Part shown: positions 25,631 through 35,617 of the stretch, one piece after another
How the letters are laid out: each line of letters starts with the position of its first letter
Position numbering within the stretch: the first letter of the stretch is position 1
The notes under the pieces: generated by a model
What the model was told of the DNA's origin: nothing
The model's input: only the letters and a program-made list of their open reading frames with translations
The model's database searches: none
Source: Phormidium tenue FACHB-1050
GTDB taxonomy: Bacteria; Cyanobacteriota; Cyanobacteriia; Pseudanabaenales; Pseudanabaenaceae
Length of the DNA stretch: 41,282 nucleotides
Assembly: GCF_014696925.1 (NCBI RefSeq)
Contig: NZ_JACJQY010000048.1
Location: 1 to 41,282 of the forward strand
Direction: 5' to 3'
Made by a program: the position numbers and the translations under genes

Positions 25631-26926
25631 TCAAATAAATGGCAAAAAGATGGTCAGGATTTCACCATCGTAGGCAGCGCTTGTAGAATGCATTCTGACG
25701 GTTAGCTTTCCCCCAAGAGCTTTGAGCAAAGTCTTCGTAGTTGGTAAACTCAAACTTAAGGTTCCAGTCTCAGGTTGTAGCATCAGCCATTGTCCTACTG
25801 CCTTAAGTAAAGGCAAGTCACCCCCACCTTGTCGCGTTACTTGTGATTGAAACTGTAACTTTAGATACTCACCCGCACTGGTGAGGACAAGCTGAATATG
25901 GCTATCAGGGGGAAAACTGCGAACTAGGCGATCAATGAGTCCATTGAGAACTTGAGAGAGCAGGAGAGCATTACTCAAAATCGCAGGAATTTCCGTCGGT
26001 AATATCATTTCTAAAGAGATCTGTCGCCGTCCCGCATGGTCTTGCCAACGCATAAATCCATCACTTAAGATTTCCTCGATTTGGGTTGCTTCCAACATAA
26101 TGGCGTAACTATCGAGTTGGGCAGCTTCAAAAATCAAATTAAATCTTTCGATCTGCTCCGTACATTCCGCATCAACTCGATCTAATCGCGCTTTTACTTC
26201 TGCCGAAATATCCTTGCGTCGCTTTAGCGATCGCACCAACATACGGATCGTCGTCAGCGGAGTTCGCACCTCATGGGTAATCGCTTTGATGATATCAACT
26301 TCTTGGATTTCAGGGATCGCTAACTCTTGATGAATTGAAGATTGTGCCATCAAAATTGTGCCAAATCTTGCCATGACTTGATAGGGCGGCAAGGTAAGAG
26401 GAAATTGTTGCAGCTTTGTTTGTAATAAATTTTGTTGATCAGTACGCCGAATTCGCAGTAGAAGGACAGCGATCGCCGCTTGAATAGCTACAGGATGCAG
26501 AGACCAAGTACAACTATGACTTTTTGCAGAGGCTAGAATTACAACACTAAAAAATTCTGTGACTAAAATGCAAAACCATTCTTGATTAAGGGGATCAGCT
26601 TTGGGGATCGAGACAACTTGAGTGTTGCTAATCGGTAAAGAACCAGTGGGAAATAGTGAGGATTTACTGGTAGTAAATACCCAAGTTTGTAATTCGGGTT
26701 GGCGATAAACTGCATTCGGAAAAATATATGGATGATGAGTTAGCAAAAGTCCTTTAATCGGTTGATGCATCGAAAATTGCTGGAGAACGGCAATCAGCTT
26801 ATACCAAAATTCCTTTGCATCAGTTTGATGCAACTCTTCAACAAACTCACGGGTTTGCAAATCTTGATGCAGTGCTTCGTATATTGTTGCCAATCCTGTC
26901 GCCAATGTTTCGTCATCCTCAAGCAA
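25631..26926 (-). CDS. Histidine kinase-like protein with a degenerate ATPase domain
   Basis: The 431-aa protein has an uncharacterised N-terminal region, perhaps GAF-like, then a HisKA dimerisation helix with His 218 in ITHEVRTPLTTIRML. The C-terminal part should be a HATPase, but the D-x-G-x-G and G-x-G lid motifs are missing; it reads SLPTTKTLLKALGGKLTV instead. It may be a non-autophosphorylating scaffold or use another kinase. The start is a TTG at 26926 with a stop 18 nt upstream. An inverted-repeat element at 26941-27077 sits immediately before it, so the N-terminus may have been altered. Confidence 0.75.
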   Translation of the reverse strand: MLEDDETLATGLATIYEALHQDLQTREFVEELHQTDAKEFWYKLIAVLQQFSMHQPIKGLLLTHHPYIFPNAVYRQPELQTWVFTTSKSSLFPTGSLPISNTQVVSIPKADPLNQEWFCILVTEFFSVVILASAKSHSCTWSLHPVAIQAAIAVLLLRIRRTDQQNLLQTKLQQFPLTLPPYQVMARFGTILMAQSSIHQELAIPEIQEVDIIKAITHEVRTPLTTIRMLVRSLKRRKDISAEVKARLDRVDAECTEQIERFNLIFEAAQLDSYAIMLEATQIEEILSDGFMRWQDHAGRRQISLEMILPTEIPAILSNALLLSQVLNGLIDRLVRSFPPDSHIQLVLTSAGEYLKLQFQSQVTRQGGGDLPLLKAVGQWLMLQPETGTLSLSLPTTKTLLKALGGKLTVRMHSTSAAYDGEILTIFLPFI

Positions 26927-26940
26927 GCTAGTTATATCGT

Positions 26941-27077
26941 TTTAAGAAACTGCACTTAAGCCAATAATAGGAGTAGGAGCAGGTTTAGTTGATAATTTGA
27001 CCATATATAGCAGAGTCATCAGTAAAACCTGCCCCTACAGCCAATGTAAAAAATGCAATCAGTGCAGTTTCCTAAAA
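26941..27077. repeat. MITE-like inverted-repeat element between two genes
   Basis: Outer ends GAAACTGCACT (26946-26956) and AGTGCAGTTTC (27061-27071) are exact complements; inner arms GTAGGAGCAGGTTT (26973-26986) and AAACCTGCCCCTAC (27025-27038) pair with one mismatch. It fills nearly the whole gap between psb27 and the downstream kinase on the same strand. Confidence 0.75.
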
Positions 27078-27083
27078 ATAAAA

Positions 27084-27602
27084 TTACCGACCTTGAGTTA
27101 GCGCAGTTTCAGCACGATCAAACTCTTGTAACAAGCGATCGCGAACCTTCGCAGGTACAGCCCGCTTAACCGAGCCGTTGTAATATCCTGCCAAAGTATT
27201 CAATGCTGTTAGCATTGTTGTATAAGAATACAAACCACTCTTTTCGCGATCAGCCCGATAACGGGATACATAGGCATTGATTTTGTATCTTGCTGATGTC
27301 TTAACCGCAGCACGATTTTCAGCATCTTCTGGCAGATTAATCGCTTCTCGCAACATTTTGATCGTGTCAGTTGTATCAGTGAGATAATTACCAGTCAAAC
27401 CTGCATTAACCAGCGTTTGTATTTCTTTAGTGGACAATACTTCGCCCTTTTTAGCAAACAGAGCCGCATTTGCTTCTGGTGTAAAACTGCTAAGTACCAC
27501 TAGGGAAGCCAATGTAAAAGCGATCGCCGAACGACATAAGCCTTGTAAAGAAACTTTTAAAACTTTTAAAGACTTAAATAAAGACTCGTATTTTGCCTTC
27601 AT
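27084..27602 (-). CDS. psb27: Photosystem II assembly protein Psb27
   Basis: The 172-aa lumenal assembly factor binds CP43 of immature photosystem II before the Mn cluster forms. Mature features are LTGNYLTDTTDTIKMLREAI, INAYVSRYRAD, SGLYSYTTMLTALNTLAGYY and a C-terminal LLQEFDRAETAL. The N-terminus has a long signal region ending LSSFTPEANA before ALFAK. Cyanobacterial Psb27 usually carries a lipobox Cys at this point; here no Cys follows the hydrophobic core, so a signal-peptidase-I cleavage at ANA is more likely and the protein would be free in the lumen. The ATG at 27602 is followed by a charged leader. Confidence 0.93.
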   Translation of the reverse strand: MKAKYESLFKSLKVLKVSLQGLCRSAIAFTLASLVVLSSFTPEANAALFAKKGEVLSTKEIQTLVNAGLTGNYLTDTTDTIKMLREAINLPEDAENRAAVKTSARYKINAYVSRYRADREKSGLYSYTTMLTALNTLAGYYNGSVKRAVPAKVRDRLLQEFDRAETALTQGR

Positions 27603-27940
27603 ATTTATAAAAATACATATTTGTTGTCCCCTTAATCTTATGGCTTTTCGGGCAACCTCCCCTAGTATCCAAAGGAGGGGATCGCAATGTTATGGTTTCG
27701 TGACATTGCGATCCCCTCTAAAATTTGCCAAGGTGATCGCCACAACAATTACAGGTATTTGGTTTTAGCTAAGTATTTGTACTAAAAACAGGGAATAAGC
27801 TTGTCTAAACCAATAGAAGATAACCCTTTCAGCCATTGACCTTCTCCGAAAATTTGGCAGAATGTACTTAGCTACAGACCGAAACCTCAGTTCAGTGCAA
27901 CTGAGGCAGATACCATTAAAAGCAGTTGGAGGTTAATTGT
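27603..27940. other. Divergent spacer with two hairpins
   Basis: This 338-bp spacer lies between psb27 and the DUF4912 gene. A hairpin at 27675-27718 has 16-bp arms (GAGGGGATCGCAATGT) and a 12-nt loop. A second at 27885-27906 (CCTCAGTT and AACTGAGG) lies in the likely leader of the DUF4912 gene. The ribosome binding site GGAGG is at 27928-27932. No coding sequence is visible. Confidence 0.65.
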
Positions 27941-29224
27941 ATGGCGAGGGAACGTCCTCCCCTAGAAGAAATGACCTTGCGTCAGCTTCGCAAAGTAGCA
28001 GCAGAGCTAGAGATTTCTCGTTACAGTCGAATGCGAAAATCCCAGCTACTTGCTGATATTCAAACTATTCTTACGGCTCAAGGTGCAGCCTCAACCCAAG
28101 CAGATCGTAGTAACTCGGAGACACAGGAAATCGTGGAAGCATCAAAGTTTAATGTGGGTAGTGAAGAAACAGAAGAAAACCTAGAATCACTTGCTGCCAT
28201 TGATCAAAGTATCGGTGATTTACCAAGTGGTTATGGCGAAAGTCGTATCGTTCTATTACCTCGTGATCCCCAATGGGCTTACGTGTATTGGGATGTGCCT
28301 AATTCTCAGAAGGAAGAATTACGTCGCCAAGGTGGACAGCAGTTGGCTCTACGTCTATATGATGCCACTGATGTCAATTTGGATTACCAAACTCCTAATA
28401 ACCTACAGGAATACAACAGCGATGAACTCGCTCGCGAATGGTACTTACCCATTCCAATTAGCGATCGCGACTATGTAGCGGAACTTGGTTATCGTTGTGC
28501 CGATGGTCGTTGGTTAGTACTAACTCGCTCCAAGGTTGTTCATGTTCCCCCAGTATTCCCATCAGAATGGGTAGAAGACAACTTTATTACTGTACCTTGG
28601 GATCAAACACTCAAGGGTCAAACCTTCTTCACTTTGGTTCCTCCAGCTAAGAAGGTTGCTCCTGCTCCCGAAGAAACAGCTACTACCAGCAGCGATACTT
28701 CCTACGACGAAATCTTCAATATTGCCCGTGAAGCTGAAGTTCAAAGAATCTCTGGCTCTCTCTATGGCTCTATGCAGCATGAGTCGGGAATTGGTATGGC
28801 TCCTGAGTCTATTAGCTCCTACGTCTTCCCCTCTGGTGCAGGATTGTTTGCAGGTGCGGCAGGTGCAATCAGTGCTAGCGGCATTAACTACTCTGGCATT
28901 GGCATGTCCAGCTATAGTTTCTTCTCTAGTGAAGCTCCCATCCGTCCTCGCCAATTCTGGTTAGTTGCTGATGCTGAATTGATTGTCTATGGTGCAACTG
29001 AGCCTGACGCTTCTGTTACCATTGGCGGTCGTCCGATTAAGCTCAATGCTGACGGCACATTCCGCTTCCATACTTCTTTCCAAGATGGTATCCAAGACTA
29101 TCCAATCTTTGCAGTTGCTGCGGATGGCGAACAAAATCGAGCCATTCACATGAAGTTCGAGCGTCAAACCCTTGAGCGCCGCACTAATACCAAAGAGGAA
29201 GCTATTCCTGAATGGATTAGTTAA
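27941..29224 (+). CDS. DUF4912 protein with N-terminal SAP/Rho-N-like domain
   Basis: From the ATG at 27941 (MARERPPLEEMTLRQLRK) the protein has 427 aa. GGAGG lies 8 nt before this ATG, so the upstream TTG at 27926 is not used. Residues about 10-40 form a Rho-N/SAP-like helix pair (LRKVAAELEISRYSRMRKSQ), a possible nucleic-acid-binding part. The DUF4912 region begins near RIVLLPRDPQWAYVYWDVP and ends in SVTIGGRPIKLNADGTFRFH. Between them are low-complexity Gly/Ser-rich stretches. The family is common in cyanobacteria; function unknown. Confidence 0.85.
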   Translation: MARERPPLEEMTLRQLRKVAAELEISRYSRMRKSQLLADIQTILTAQGAASTQADRSNSETQEIVEASKFNVGSEETEENLESLAAIDQSIGDLPSGYGESRIVLLPRDPQWAYVYWDVPNSQKEELRRQGGQQLALRLYDATDVNLDYQTPNNLQEYNSDELAREWYLPIPISDRDYVAELGYRCADGRWLVLTRSKVVHVPPVFPSEWVEDNFITVPWDQTLKGQTFFTLVPPAKKVAPAPEETATTSSDTSYDEIFNIAREAEVQRISGSLYGSMQHESGIGMAPESISSYVFPSGAGLFAGAAGAISASGINYSGIGMSSYSFFSSEAPIRPRQFWLVADAELIVYGATEPDASVTIGGRPIKLNADGTFRFHTSFQDGIQDYPIFAVAADGEQNRAIHMKFERQTLERRTNTKEEAIPEWIS

Positions 29225-29232
29225 AGCTACCT

Positions 29233-29275
29233 ATAAAACAAAAAAGCCCCGCATTGCGGGGCTTTTTTGTTTTAT
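29233..29275. terminator. Bidirectional terminator
   Basis: A 20-bp arm ATAAAACAAAAAAGCCCCGC pairs perfectly with the opposite arm across ATT. A tracts and T tracts flank the GC stem on both sides, serving the convergent DUF4912 and histidine kinase genes; the kinase stop codon lies inside the right arm. Confidence 0.88.
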
Positions 29276-30402
29276 GCCGATCGCTTGAGCGTCACGGCAA
29301 AAGTACTTCCCTTGCCCACTTGGCTAATCACATGAATACTTCCTTCCATTTTCTGCACCAATTCATTGGCGATCGCTAGCCCTAGTCCCGTACCAGAAAT
29401 ATCGCCATCCGCTTGTCTACCGCGAAAACTACGTTCAAATAGCCTTGGTAAGTCAGCATCAGGAATTCCTACACCTGTGTCTTGAACATAGATGTAAACT
29501 GAGTCAGGCTTCACATCTGCACCCAGCAATACATAGCCACGTTCAGGGGTGTATTTAAGGGCATTCTCTACCAAATTACCGATCGCTTCTCTTAGTCCTG
29601 ATTCATTGCCTAATACTTTGGGTAAATGAGATGGAATATTAGATAGAAACTGAATATTGCGATCTTGAGCGATCGCACTGGCAAAATTAGCGATCGCTTC
29701 CAAAATGCCATTTAGATCTACAGGTGCAATATCTATAGTTGCCGCAGGTAATAAGGCTTTTTCATGTTCGGTTTGCGGTAGTAGCAATGGCGCAGGGCGA
29801 TCAGCTTCACTAAGCAGATCTTGAATATGCTGAGTTTCGCGCAAAATCCCCGTGACAAATTTTTGATTAGGATCTGACTCAACAATGCGCCGTGATAAAA
29901 GTTGAGCAAAAGTGCGAATGGCCGTCAGAGGATTGCGAAGTTGATGTAATAAAGAAGCAAAAAAATTGCTTTGCTCTTCATAATGGCGCTGTTGGTTAGC
30001 GACTAACCATTGATTGCGACGGTCTAAAGCACAGGCGATCGCTAAAGTATTAGCAATTTGTTGAATTTGTGATTGTTCGTATTCCTGCCAGTCACGATCA
30101 TCTCTTCCTGTCATCAAAAATCCTAAAATAGCCTCCTCATAAATCAAGGGCAGTACAAAGCGGCGTTGTTTTACCAAACCACTACTCCCTATGGATAACA
30201 TTGGCAAAGTTTCAGGGAAAGCTTCTGGCAGAGCCATTAAACCATCTTCAGGAAATACAGCAACCTCAATTAGATTAGTAGGCATCCCATCCGCCACATT
30301 TTCAGTGATATAGATAGCACTAGCAACTGCACCCAAACTTTGGGTCAGTAAAATGATTTGCGATCGGGCTAGGGCGATCAGGTCGGGACTGGCGGATAGC
30401 AT
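29272..30402 (-). CDS. GAF-domain sensor histidine kinase
   Basis: The 376-aa soluble kinase has an N-terminal GAF-like sensor (about residues 10-130), a HisKA domain with His 153 in LLHQLRNPLTAIRTFAQLL, and a complete HATPase: NLVENALKYTP, DTGVGIP and GTGLGLAIANELV. No membrane segments are present, so it senses a cytoplasmic cue. Neighbours give no matching regulator. ATG at 30402 is assumed. Confidence 0.88.
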   Translation of the reverse strand: MLSASPDLIALARSQIILLTQSLGAVASAIYITENVADGMPTNLIEVAVFPEDGLMALPEAFPETLPMLSIGSSGLVKQRRFVLPLIYEEAILGFLMTGRDDRDWQEYEQSQIQQIANTLAIACALDRRNQWLVANQQRHYEEQSNFFASLLHQLRNPLTAIRTFAQLLSRRIVESDPNQKFVTGILRETQHIQDLLSEADRPAPLLLPQTEHEKALLPAATIDIAPVDLNGILEAIANFASAIAQDRNIQFLSNIPSHLPKVLGNESGLREAIGNLVENALKYTPERGYVLLGADVKPDSVYIYVQDTGVGIPDADLPRLFERSFRGRQADGDISGTGLGLAIANELVQKMEGSIHVISQVGKGSTFAVTLKRSA

Positions 30403-30614
30403 GGAAAAATAATTGCCAAGATGTTCATAGTATAGAGTCCTATGTAAATCTCAGTATAGCTCTCCCATAAATTAATAATAATGCAAAACCTAATTTACCA
30501 AGAAATAATTCTAATGTATTAATGAATACTTTGCCCCAGCAAAAAAAGTCGTAATCTGTAAGTAAGTGTCTTTAGCAGATCTTATCTACGTAGATCTTTT
30601 GGGTGCGGTCAGCT

Positions 30615-30962
30615 ATGTTAAAAGCTGTCGGCTTGGCTTTTGTATGGGGGGCTTTTTCTATACTTGTAGATTATGAAGAGATACTTCTAGATAAATCCAA
30701 GGAGCAGCTAACACAATCTAAAAGAACACTTTTAGGAACAAAAGTTAATCATTTTTTGTTTAATGAAATTGCTAAGGCTGATGTTTTATATGCAATTGAT
30801 AGTTATAAAAATGTATATTTCAATCCAAGAATAAATATTAACTCTAAGGTGCAATTCAATCTAGACACAGTTAGCGATCGCCAAGTTGCCATTAAGGTTG
30901 CCAACGATCTCAATCGGTTTATGGGTTTGCCCGAAGAAGAAGATCCTGTAGTTAAGGTATAG
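30615..30962 (+). CDS. Hypothetical protein upstream of dxs
   Basis: The 115-aa protein starts at ATG 30615 (MLKAVGLAFVWGAFSILVDY) after a GTG at 30603. The first 20 residues could be a membrane helix. The C-terminus SDRQVAIKVANDLNRFMGLP is amphipathic. I do not recognise the family. The stop lies 91 bp before dxs, in the same direction. The gene may be lineage-specific. Confidence 0.5.
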   Translation: MLKAVGLAFVWGAFSILVDYEEILLDKSKEQLTQSKRTLLGTKVNHFLFNEIAKADVLYAIDSYKNVYFNPRININSKVQFNLDTVSDRQVAIKVANDLNRFMGLPEEEDPVVKV

Positions 30963-31053
30963 GTAGTAACTAGCGATCGCATTGAACGTTTGGGGGGTGC
31001 GCTTCAGTTACACTAGAGGGAGTCATTTTATAAAAAATCATAAAAAAATACAT

Positions 31054-32973
31054 ATGCGGTTAAGTGATGTTACTCACCCCAATCAATTGCATGGTCTAAC
31101 GATTTCGCAATTGGAGTCTATAGCAAAGGAAATTCGGCAAAAACATTTAGAAACGATCGCCGCCACAGGTGGACATCTTGGTCCTGGGCTAGGCGTAGTC
31201 GAGCTAACTCTCGCTTTATATCAAACTCTCGATTTAGATCGCGATAAAGTTGTATGGGATGTGGGACATCAAGCCTATCCCCATAAACTGATCACAGGAC
31301 GTTATAAAAATTTCCATACCTTGCGTCAAAAGGATGGGATTGCAGGTTATCTCAATCGTCGTGAAAGTGAATTTGATCATTTCGGTGCAGGACATGCTTC
31401 GACCAGTATTTCGGCGGCTCTGGGGATGGCGATCGCCCGTGATTTGCAAGGCGAAAATTACAAGACTGTAGCAATCATCGGTGATGGCTCCTTGACAGGT
31501 GGCATGGCTCTTGAAGCAATTAACCATGCAGGACATCTTCCCAAAACTAATTTATTAGTTGTCCTCAATGACAATGAAATGTCAATTTCGGCAAATGTCG
31601 GCGCAATTCCTAAGTACCTGAATAAAATGCGCCTCAGCCCACCGATGAAATTCATCACTAACAATCTCGAAGGACAAATTCGCAATATTCCCTTTGTTGG
31701 CGAACAAATCAGTCCTGAGATTGAGCGCATCAAGGACAATCTCAAGATTGTGACCATGGTGCAAAACAAAGTAGGAGCCGTATTTGAAGAACTCGGCTTT
31801 ACTTACATTGGTCCCGTCGATGGACACAATCTCAAAGAGTTAATCGACACTTTCAAGATGGCGCATACGCTCACTGGGCCCGTGATGGTTCATGTTAGTA
31901 CTACCAAGGGTAAAGGCTATAGCTATGCTGAAGCTGATCGCGTTGGCTATCACGCCCAAAACTCCTTTGACCTCGCTACAGGCAAGGCGAAGCCATCCAC
32001 TTCTAGCAAACCCAAACCTCCTAGCTACTCCAAAGTTTTTGCCGATACGCTGATCAAACTTGCTGAGCATGACAAGCGCATCGTAGCCATTACTGCCGCC
32101 ATGTCTACAGGTACAGGTTTAGACAAATTCCAAGCCGCATTGCCCAATCAATTTATCGATGTTGGTATTGCCGAACAGCACGCGCTCACCGTCGCCGCAG
32201 GTATGGCTTGTGAAGGAATGCGCCCTGTAGCCGCAATTTATTCCACCTTCTTGCAACGCGGTTTTGACCAGATCATCCACGATATTTGTATCCAAGACCT
32301 ACCTGTTTTTCTCTGTCTTGATCGCGCAGGTATTGTCGGAGCCGATGGACCTACTCACCAAGGGATGTATGACATCGCCTATCTGCGCTGTATTCCCAAC
32401 ATGGTGCTGATGGCTCCTAAGGATGAAGCCGAAATGCAGAACATGATTGTCACTGGTTTAACTCACAATGGCCCGAGTGCCATGCGTTATCCTCGTGGTA
32501 ACGGTGTAGGCGCACCATTGCAAGATGAGGACATCGAGCCATTACCAATCGGCAAAGCCGAAGTATTGCGCGAAGGTAAGGATGTTTTGTTACTCGCCTA
32601 TGGCTCCATGGTTTATCCTTCGCTACAGGTTGCAGAACTTCTGAATGAGCATGGTATTAGCGCCACGGTCGTTAATGCCAGATTTGCAAAACCCCTAGAT
32701 ACAGAGCTAATCCTGCCCCTTGCTCAAAAAATTGGTAAGGTGGTCACCCTTGAAGAAGGTTGCCTGATGGGCGGTTTTGGTAGCGCTGTTCTAGAAGCGT
32801 TGAATGATGCAAATGTGCTAGCCCCTGTTTACCGTATCGGAGTTCCCGATATTCTCGTTGAACATGCTTCGCCAGAGCAGTCATTTAATTCTCTTGGTTT
32901 ATCTAGTGGTCAAATCTGCGATCGCATTCTTAACCAATTTGCTTTCAATAAACAAACTGTAATTAGCCAGTAA
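31054..32973 (+). CDS. dxs: 1-deoxy-D-xylulose-5-phosphate synthase
   Basis: The 639-aa thiamine-diphosphate enzyme condenses pyruvate and glyceraldehyde-3-phosphate, the first step of the MEP isoprenoid pathway, which feeds carotenoids and chlorophyll side chains. Motifs are [51 protein letters not shown] with LNDNEMSIS for ThDP-Mg binding, and [20 protein letters not shown] 31054 ([15 protein letters not shown]) is the usual start; the upstream 24 codons are non-homologous. A terminator follows. Confidence 0.97.
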   Translation: MRLSDVTHPNQLHGLTISQLESIAKEIRQKHLETIAATGGHLGPGLGVVELTLALYQTLDLDRDKVVWDVGHQAYPHKLITGRYKNFHTLRQKDGIAGYLNRRESEFDHFGAGHASTSISAALGMAIARDLQGENYKTVAIIGDGSLTGGMALEAINHAGHLPKTNLLVVLNDNEMSISANVGAIPKYLNKMRLSPPMKFITNNLEGQIRNIPFVGEQISPEIERIKDNLKIVTMVQNKVGAVFEELGFTYIGPVDGHNLKELIDTFKMAHTLTGPVMVHVSTTKGKGYSYAEADRVGYHAQNSFDLATGKAKPSTSSKPKPPSYSKVFADTLIKLAEHDKRIVAITAAMSTGTGLDKFQAALPNQFIDVGIAEQHALTVAAGMACEGMRPVAAIYSTFLQRGFDQIIHDICIQDLPVFLCLDRAGIVGADGPTHQGMYDIAYLRCIPNMVLMAPKDEAEMQNMIVTGLTHNGPSAMRYPRGNGVGAPLQDEDIEPLPIGKAEVLREGKDVLLLAYGSMVYPSLQVAELLNEHGISATVVNARFAKPLDTELILPLAQKIGKVVTLEEGCLMGGFGSAVLEALNDANVLAPVYRIGVPDILVEHASPEQSFNSLGLSSGQICDRILNQFAFNKQTVISQ

Positions 32974-32974
32974 T

Positions 32975-33005
32975 AAAAAAGGCGGTGCATTGCGCCGCCT
33001 TTTTT
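32975..33005 (+). terminator. Intrinsic terminator after dxs
   Basis: AAAAAAGGCGGTGC and GCGCCGCCTTTTTT pair across ATT with one G-U-type mispair, directly after the dxs stop. The symmetric A and T tracts also serve the convergent methyltransferase gene. Confidence 0.88.
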
Positions 33006-33026
33006 GTTTTGGGTTTTGTTTTGGGT

Positions 33027-33884
33027 TTAGCGAGTAGCTAAAAAGTATATAGAAGAGCGCTCCACAGGATTGAGACTATAGTCTAGAAAAACTACATCAC
33101 TAAAACCAATACGGGTTAGCAAAATTTTAATTTCTTCAGGCGTGTAATATCGAATCCTCATCATGGTTAGTTCAGAATAAGGGCGCTCTGATTGGACTTT
33201 CCAAGTACCTTCCATCCATGCATCAAGTTCGTTTGGGCGAGTCAAGTCTGGAAACTGGATTAAGGCCCTGCCATTTGGCTTGAGAATACGATAAAACTCG
33301 TGAAAGAATGTTACGGCATGAACTTTCTCAATATGCTGAATACATTCAATCGAATAAACGAAAGTTAGTGATTGATCAGGAATGATTTTTAGATCTAGCC
33401 CTGAACTTCTAATATATGAAACATTTTTAACATCACGATTGAGTTCTTCCGCAACTCTGATGATCGCTTGACTGACATCCACTCCGATCGCGCGTTTACA
33501 AAATTTACCCACTGCACCAACAATTAAGCCATGTCCACAGCCAAATTCTAGTACCTCGTCATCAGGCTGGATCAATTTCGCTAAGACATCATTAGCAATT
33601 TCAGCACGGGAAATGCGAAGTTGGGAGAGTAATTCTTCGTATTCTCCAGGAAGAAAATAGAACTTGTTTTGAGGGTAAAGATAGTGCGGCGAACTACTGA
33701 GAAATTTTTTGGTTAAAAATGCGCGGGTTGAACTCCCTCCCATTTTCCACATTAAGTCAATCAATCCATTCCATCTTAGATAATCGTAGTCTCCCTTTTC
33801 TGCTTTTAGTGGTTTGAATAGAAGATTATATAGGTTGGTAATAAACTTGATTGAACGTAACTTTTTGACATTGCTTAGCTGCAT
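33027..33884 (-). CDS. SAM-dependent methyltransferase, class I
   Basis: The 285-aa protein has the SAM-binding strand VLEFGCGHGLIVGAVG, an acidic end of the second strand (IGVDVSQAII), and SLTFVYSIECIQHI followed by FYRILKPNGRALIQF, all typical of Methyltransf_11-type enzymes. The first 100 residues, with WRAF-type aromatic patches, are specific and unknown. The substrate could be a lipid, quinone or small molecule. It is followed across a terminator by the convergent dxs gene. Confidence 0.82.
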   Translation of the reverse strand: MQLSNVKKLRSIKFITNLYNLLFKPLKAEKGDYDYLRWNGLIDLMWKMGGSSTRAFLTKKFLSSSPHYLYPQNKFYFLPGEYEELLSQLRISRAEIANDVLAKLIQPDDEVLEFGCGHGLIVGAVGKFCKRAIGVDVSQAIIRVAEELNRDVKNVSYIRSSGLDLKIIPDQSLTFVYSIECIQHIEKVHAVTFFHEFYRILKPNGRALIQFPDLTRPNELDAWMEGTWKVQSERPYSELTMMRIRYYTPEEIKILLTRIGFSDVVFLDYSLNPVERSSIYFLATR

Positions 33885-33963
33885 ACTTCTGATCCTATAC
33901 CTTCAAAACTATGGAGAAGTAGTGGAAATTTTAGAGTGATTGTACCAGAGTTAATCTCAGCTT

Positions 33964-35175
33964 TTACTGATTTTTTGGTCTCAGGATGCCAAACACTGAA
34001 GTATAACCATGTAAAAATGTCGTACCTCCGACGGGACCAATTTCACCAGAGCAGAAAAATCCGCCAAAGGGAATTAAGCCAAGATGTTTTTGCAGAATCT
34101 CCGAGTCAAAGTTTGGTTTGTCATATAGCCTCTCGCCACGTCCCATGCAAGAAAACATTAAAGCTGCGGTAGGAGAAATATTAGGAGCCTCCAACCTCAA
34201 CTGATTGGTGTAATTGATCAAAGCTTCCTCTAGATCTTCAGCGGAGGCTTTGCCATCACGTAAATGTAGTTGGATTCTCTGCCCAGGACGCATCCGATCG
34301 CCAACGGCGATCGCCCCAGATCGCGGATCAACACCAATAATATTGCGAATTAAGAAATCGCCCTGTGATGGGTTTGCCTTAAACTCATTCATCACCACCC
34401 CAATAAATAGTGAATGCTGAGCCAATTCGCGATCGCTTGGGTTTAAATCGCCCACAGTATCTTGCAATAAGGTTAAAGGTGGCTTTCCTTCCAAGCCTAA
34501 TATTAAATTGCGTTCACATTCAGAAACCTGCAATATTTTGCCAATGGGGCGGCAACCCTGCGCGACTACAGGATCAATAGTCACATCTCCCCATAGAGCC
34601 ACCCCTAACAAGCCCGTGCGATAAAGCTTATATGTACCCGCTTTATGGAAGCAAAACAAGGCGTTTGCACCCATGCCACCACTACTTGCTAAGCCCCCAA
34701 CCTTGACGGCATTGGGATAAGCGAAATCTAGCCCTTGGATTAAGTCATTAATCGGAAATGAAAATGGATCACCCACCAACACAAAGCTAGGTGAAACTGC
34801 GGGGTCAACATCCGTTAACTTTTCCCAACGATCAGGAGGACTATCAAGATCTGGCAACAGATGATCGTCAAGGTGAAATACCTTTGCCTCTGCATTAGGT
34901 AAGTGTCCCACTAGTAAAGCGATCGCAGGTTTATCTTCAAACTCTTGACCATTACCGACGATTCCCCCACCCGAGCAACCAATTAATTTTTGGATCGGCA
35001 ATTTTTCCGCTAGCAAAGGTAACAAACGCGGATAGTCACTAGCAAAAGCAGTGGAAACAAACAAAAAGCCTAAATCAAGCGATCGATCGCCAAGTAAAGC
35101 AAATATTTGCTGTGACAGATCCTGTACCGCAGCTTCTAAAGATATTTTTGTCGAAAGACTAGTAACCCACTTCAT
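33964..35175 (-). CDS. FIST-domain protein (FIST-N and FIST-C)
   Basis: The 403-aa protein has FIST-N features (FLFVSTAFASDYPRLLPLL, KLIGCSGGGIVGNG) and FIST-C features (MFSCMGRGERLYD, FGGFFCSGEIGPVGG). FIST domains are proposed small-ligand sensors, often fused to or next to signalling proteins; this one stands alone. ATG 35175 precedes the conserved N-terminus. Confidence 0.88.
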   Translation of the reverse strand: MKWVTSLSTKISLEAAVQDLSQQIFALLGDRSLDLGFLFVSTAFASDYPRLLPLLAEKLPIQKLIGCSGGGIVGNGQEFEDKPAIALLVGHLPNAEAKVFHLDDHLLPDLDSPPDRWEKLTDVDPAVSPSFVLVGDPFSFPINDLIQGLDFAYPNAVKVGGLASSGGMGANALFCFHKAGTYKLYRTGLLGVALWGDVTIDPVVAQGCRPIGKILQVSECERNLILGLEGKPPLTLLQDTVGDLNPSDRELAQHSLFIGVVMNEFKANPSQGDFLIRNIIGVDPRSGAIAVGDRMRPGQRIQLHLRDGKASAEDLEEALINYTNQLRLEAPNISPTAALMFSCMGRGERLYDKPNFDSEILQKHLGLIPFGGFFCSGEIGPVGGTTFLHGYTSVFGILRPKNQ

Positions 35176-35617
35176 AGACCTAGCCCTACATCAACTTTAC
35201 TTCCAGACATTTCTTTATAAATTGCTTGCAAGGGTTTTAGACAAACCCCAATATTTAATCTTTGTATTTGAGCTTTTTTTGCGCTTAATATCTAAGCATA
35301 GTATCTAAGCTTACATCGCAGCGACCTACTTCCGACTTTTTCTATAGTGCGATCGCTGAAAAATCAAAATCTAATAAAGAAGACGCAGCACTTTGCGCCG
35401 CTTCTTCTTTACTAGGTTTTATGTCCTAGCAATCGTAAAGAACGCCCAATGTGGCATTTATATAGAGTAAGACTTGGTAAGGCGCTGAAAGCACAGTAAA
35501 ATAATTTCGGTAACTGTCCAAAGGATAGGTTGCCAAGTTTAAGTTATATATAGTTTACAAACTTTACAAATACGTTACCGATACATTTATTAAAGACAAA
35601 TTAACGGAGAAAACAAC
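35176..35617. other. Divergent spacer upstream of apcF
   Basis: This 442-bp spacer separates the FIST gene from apcF. An imperfect palindrome at about 35372-35414 (TAATAAAGAAG against CTTCTTCTTTACTA) resembles the dispersed family. The AT-rich stretch TTATATATAGTTTACA near 35541-35556 may hold the apcF promoter, but no clear -35 element is evident. GGAG at 35606-35609 is the apcF ribosome binding site. I see no gene. Confidence 0.55.

Noticed and set aside
28562-28964. Overlapping open frames in the DUF4912 gene
   Set aside because: They arise from its low-complexity Gly/Ser/Ala-rich region, which has few stops in other frames.
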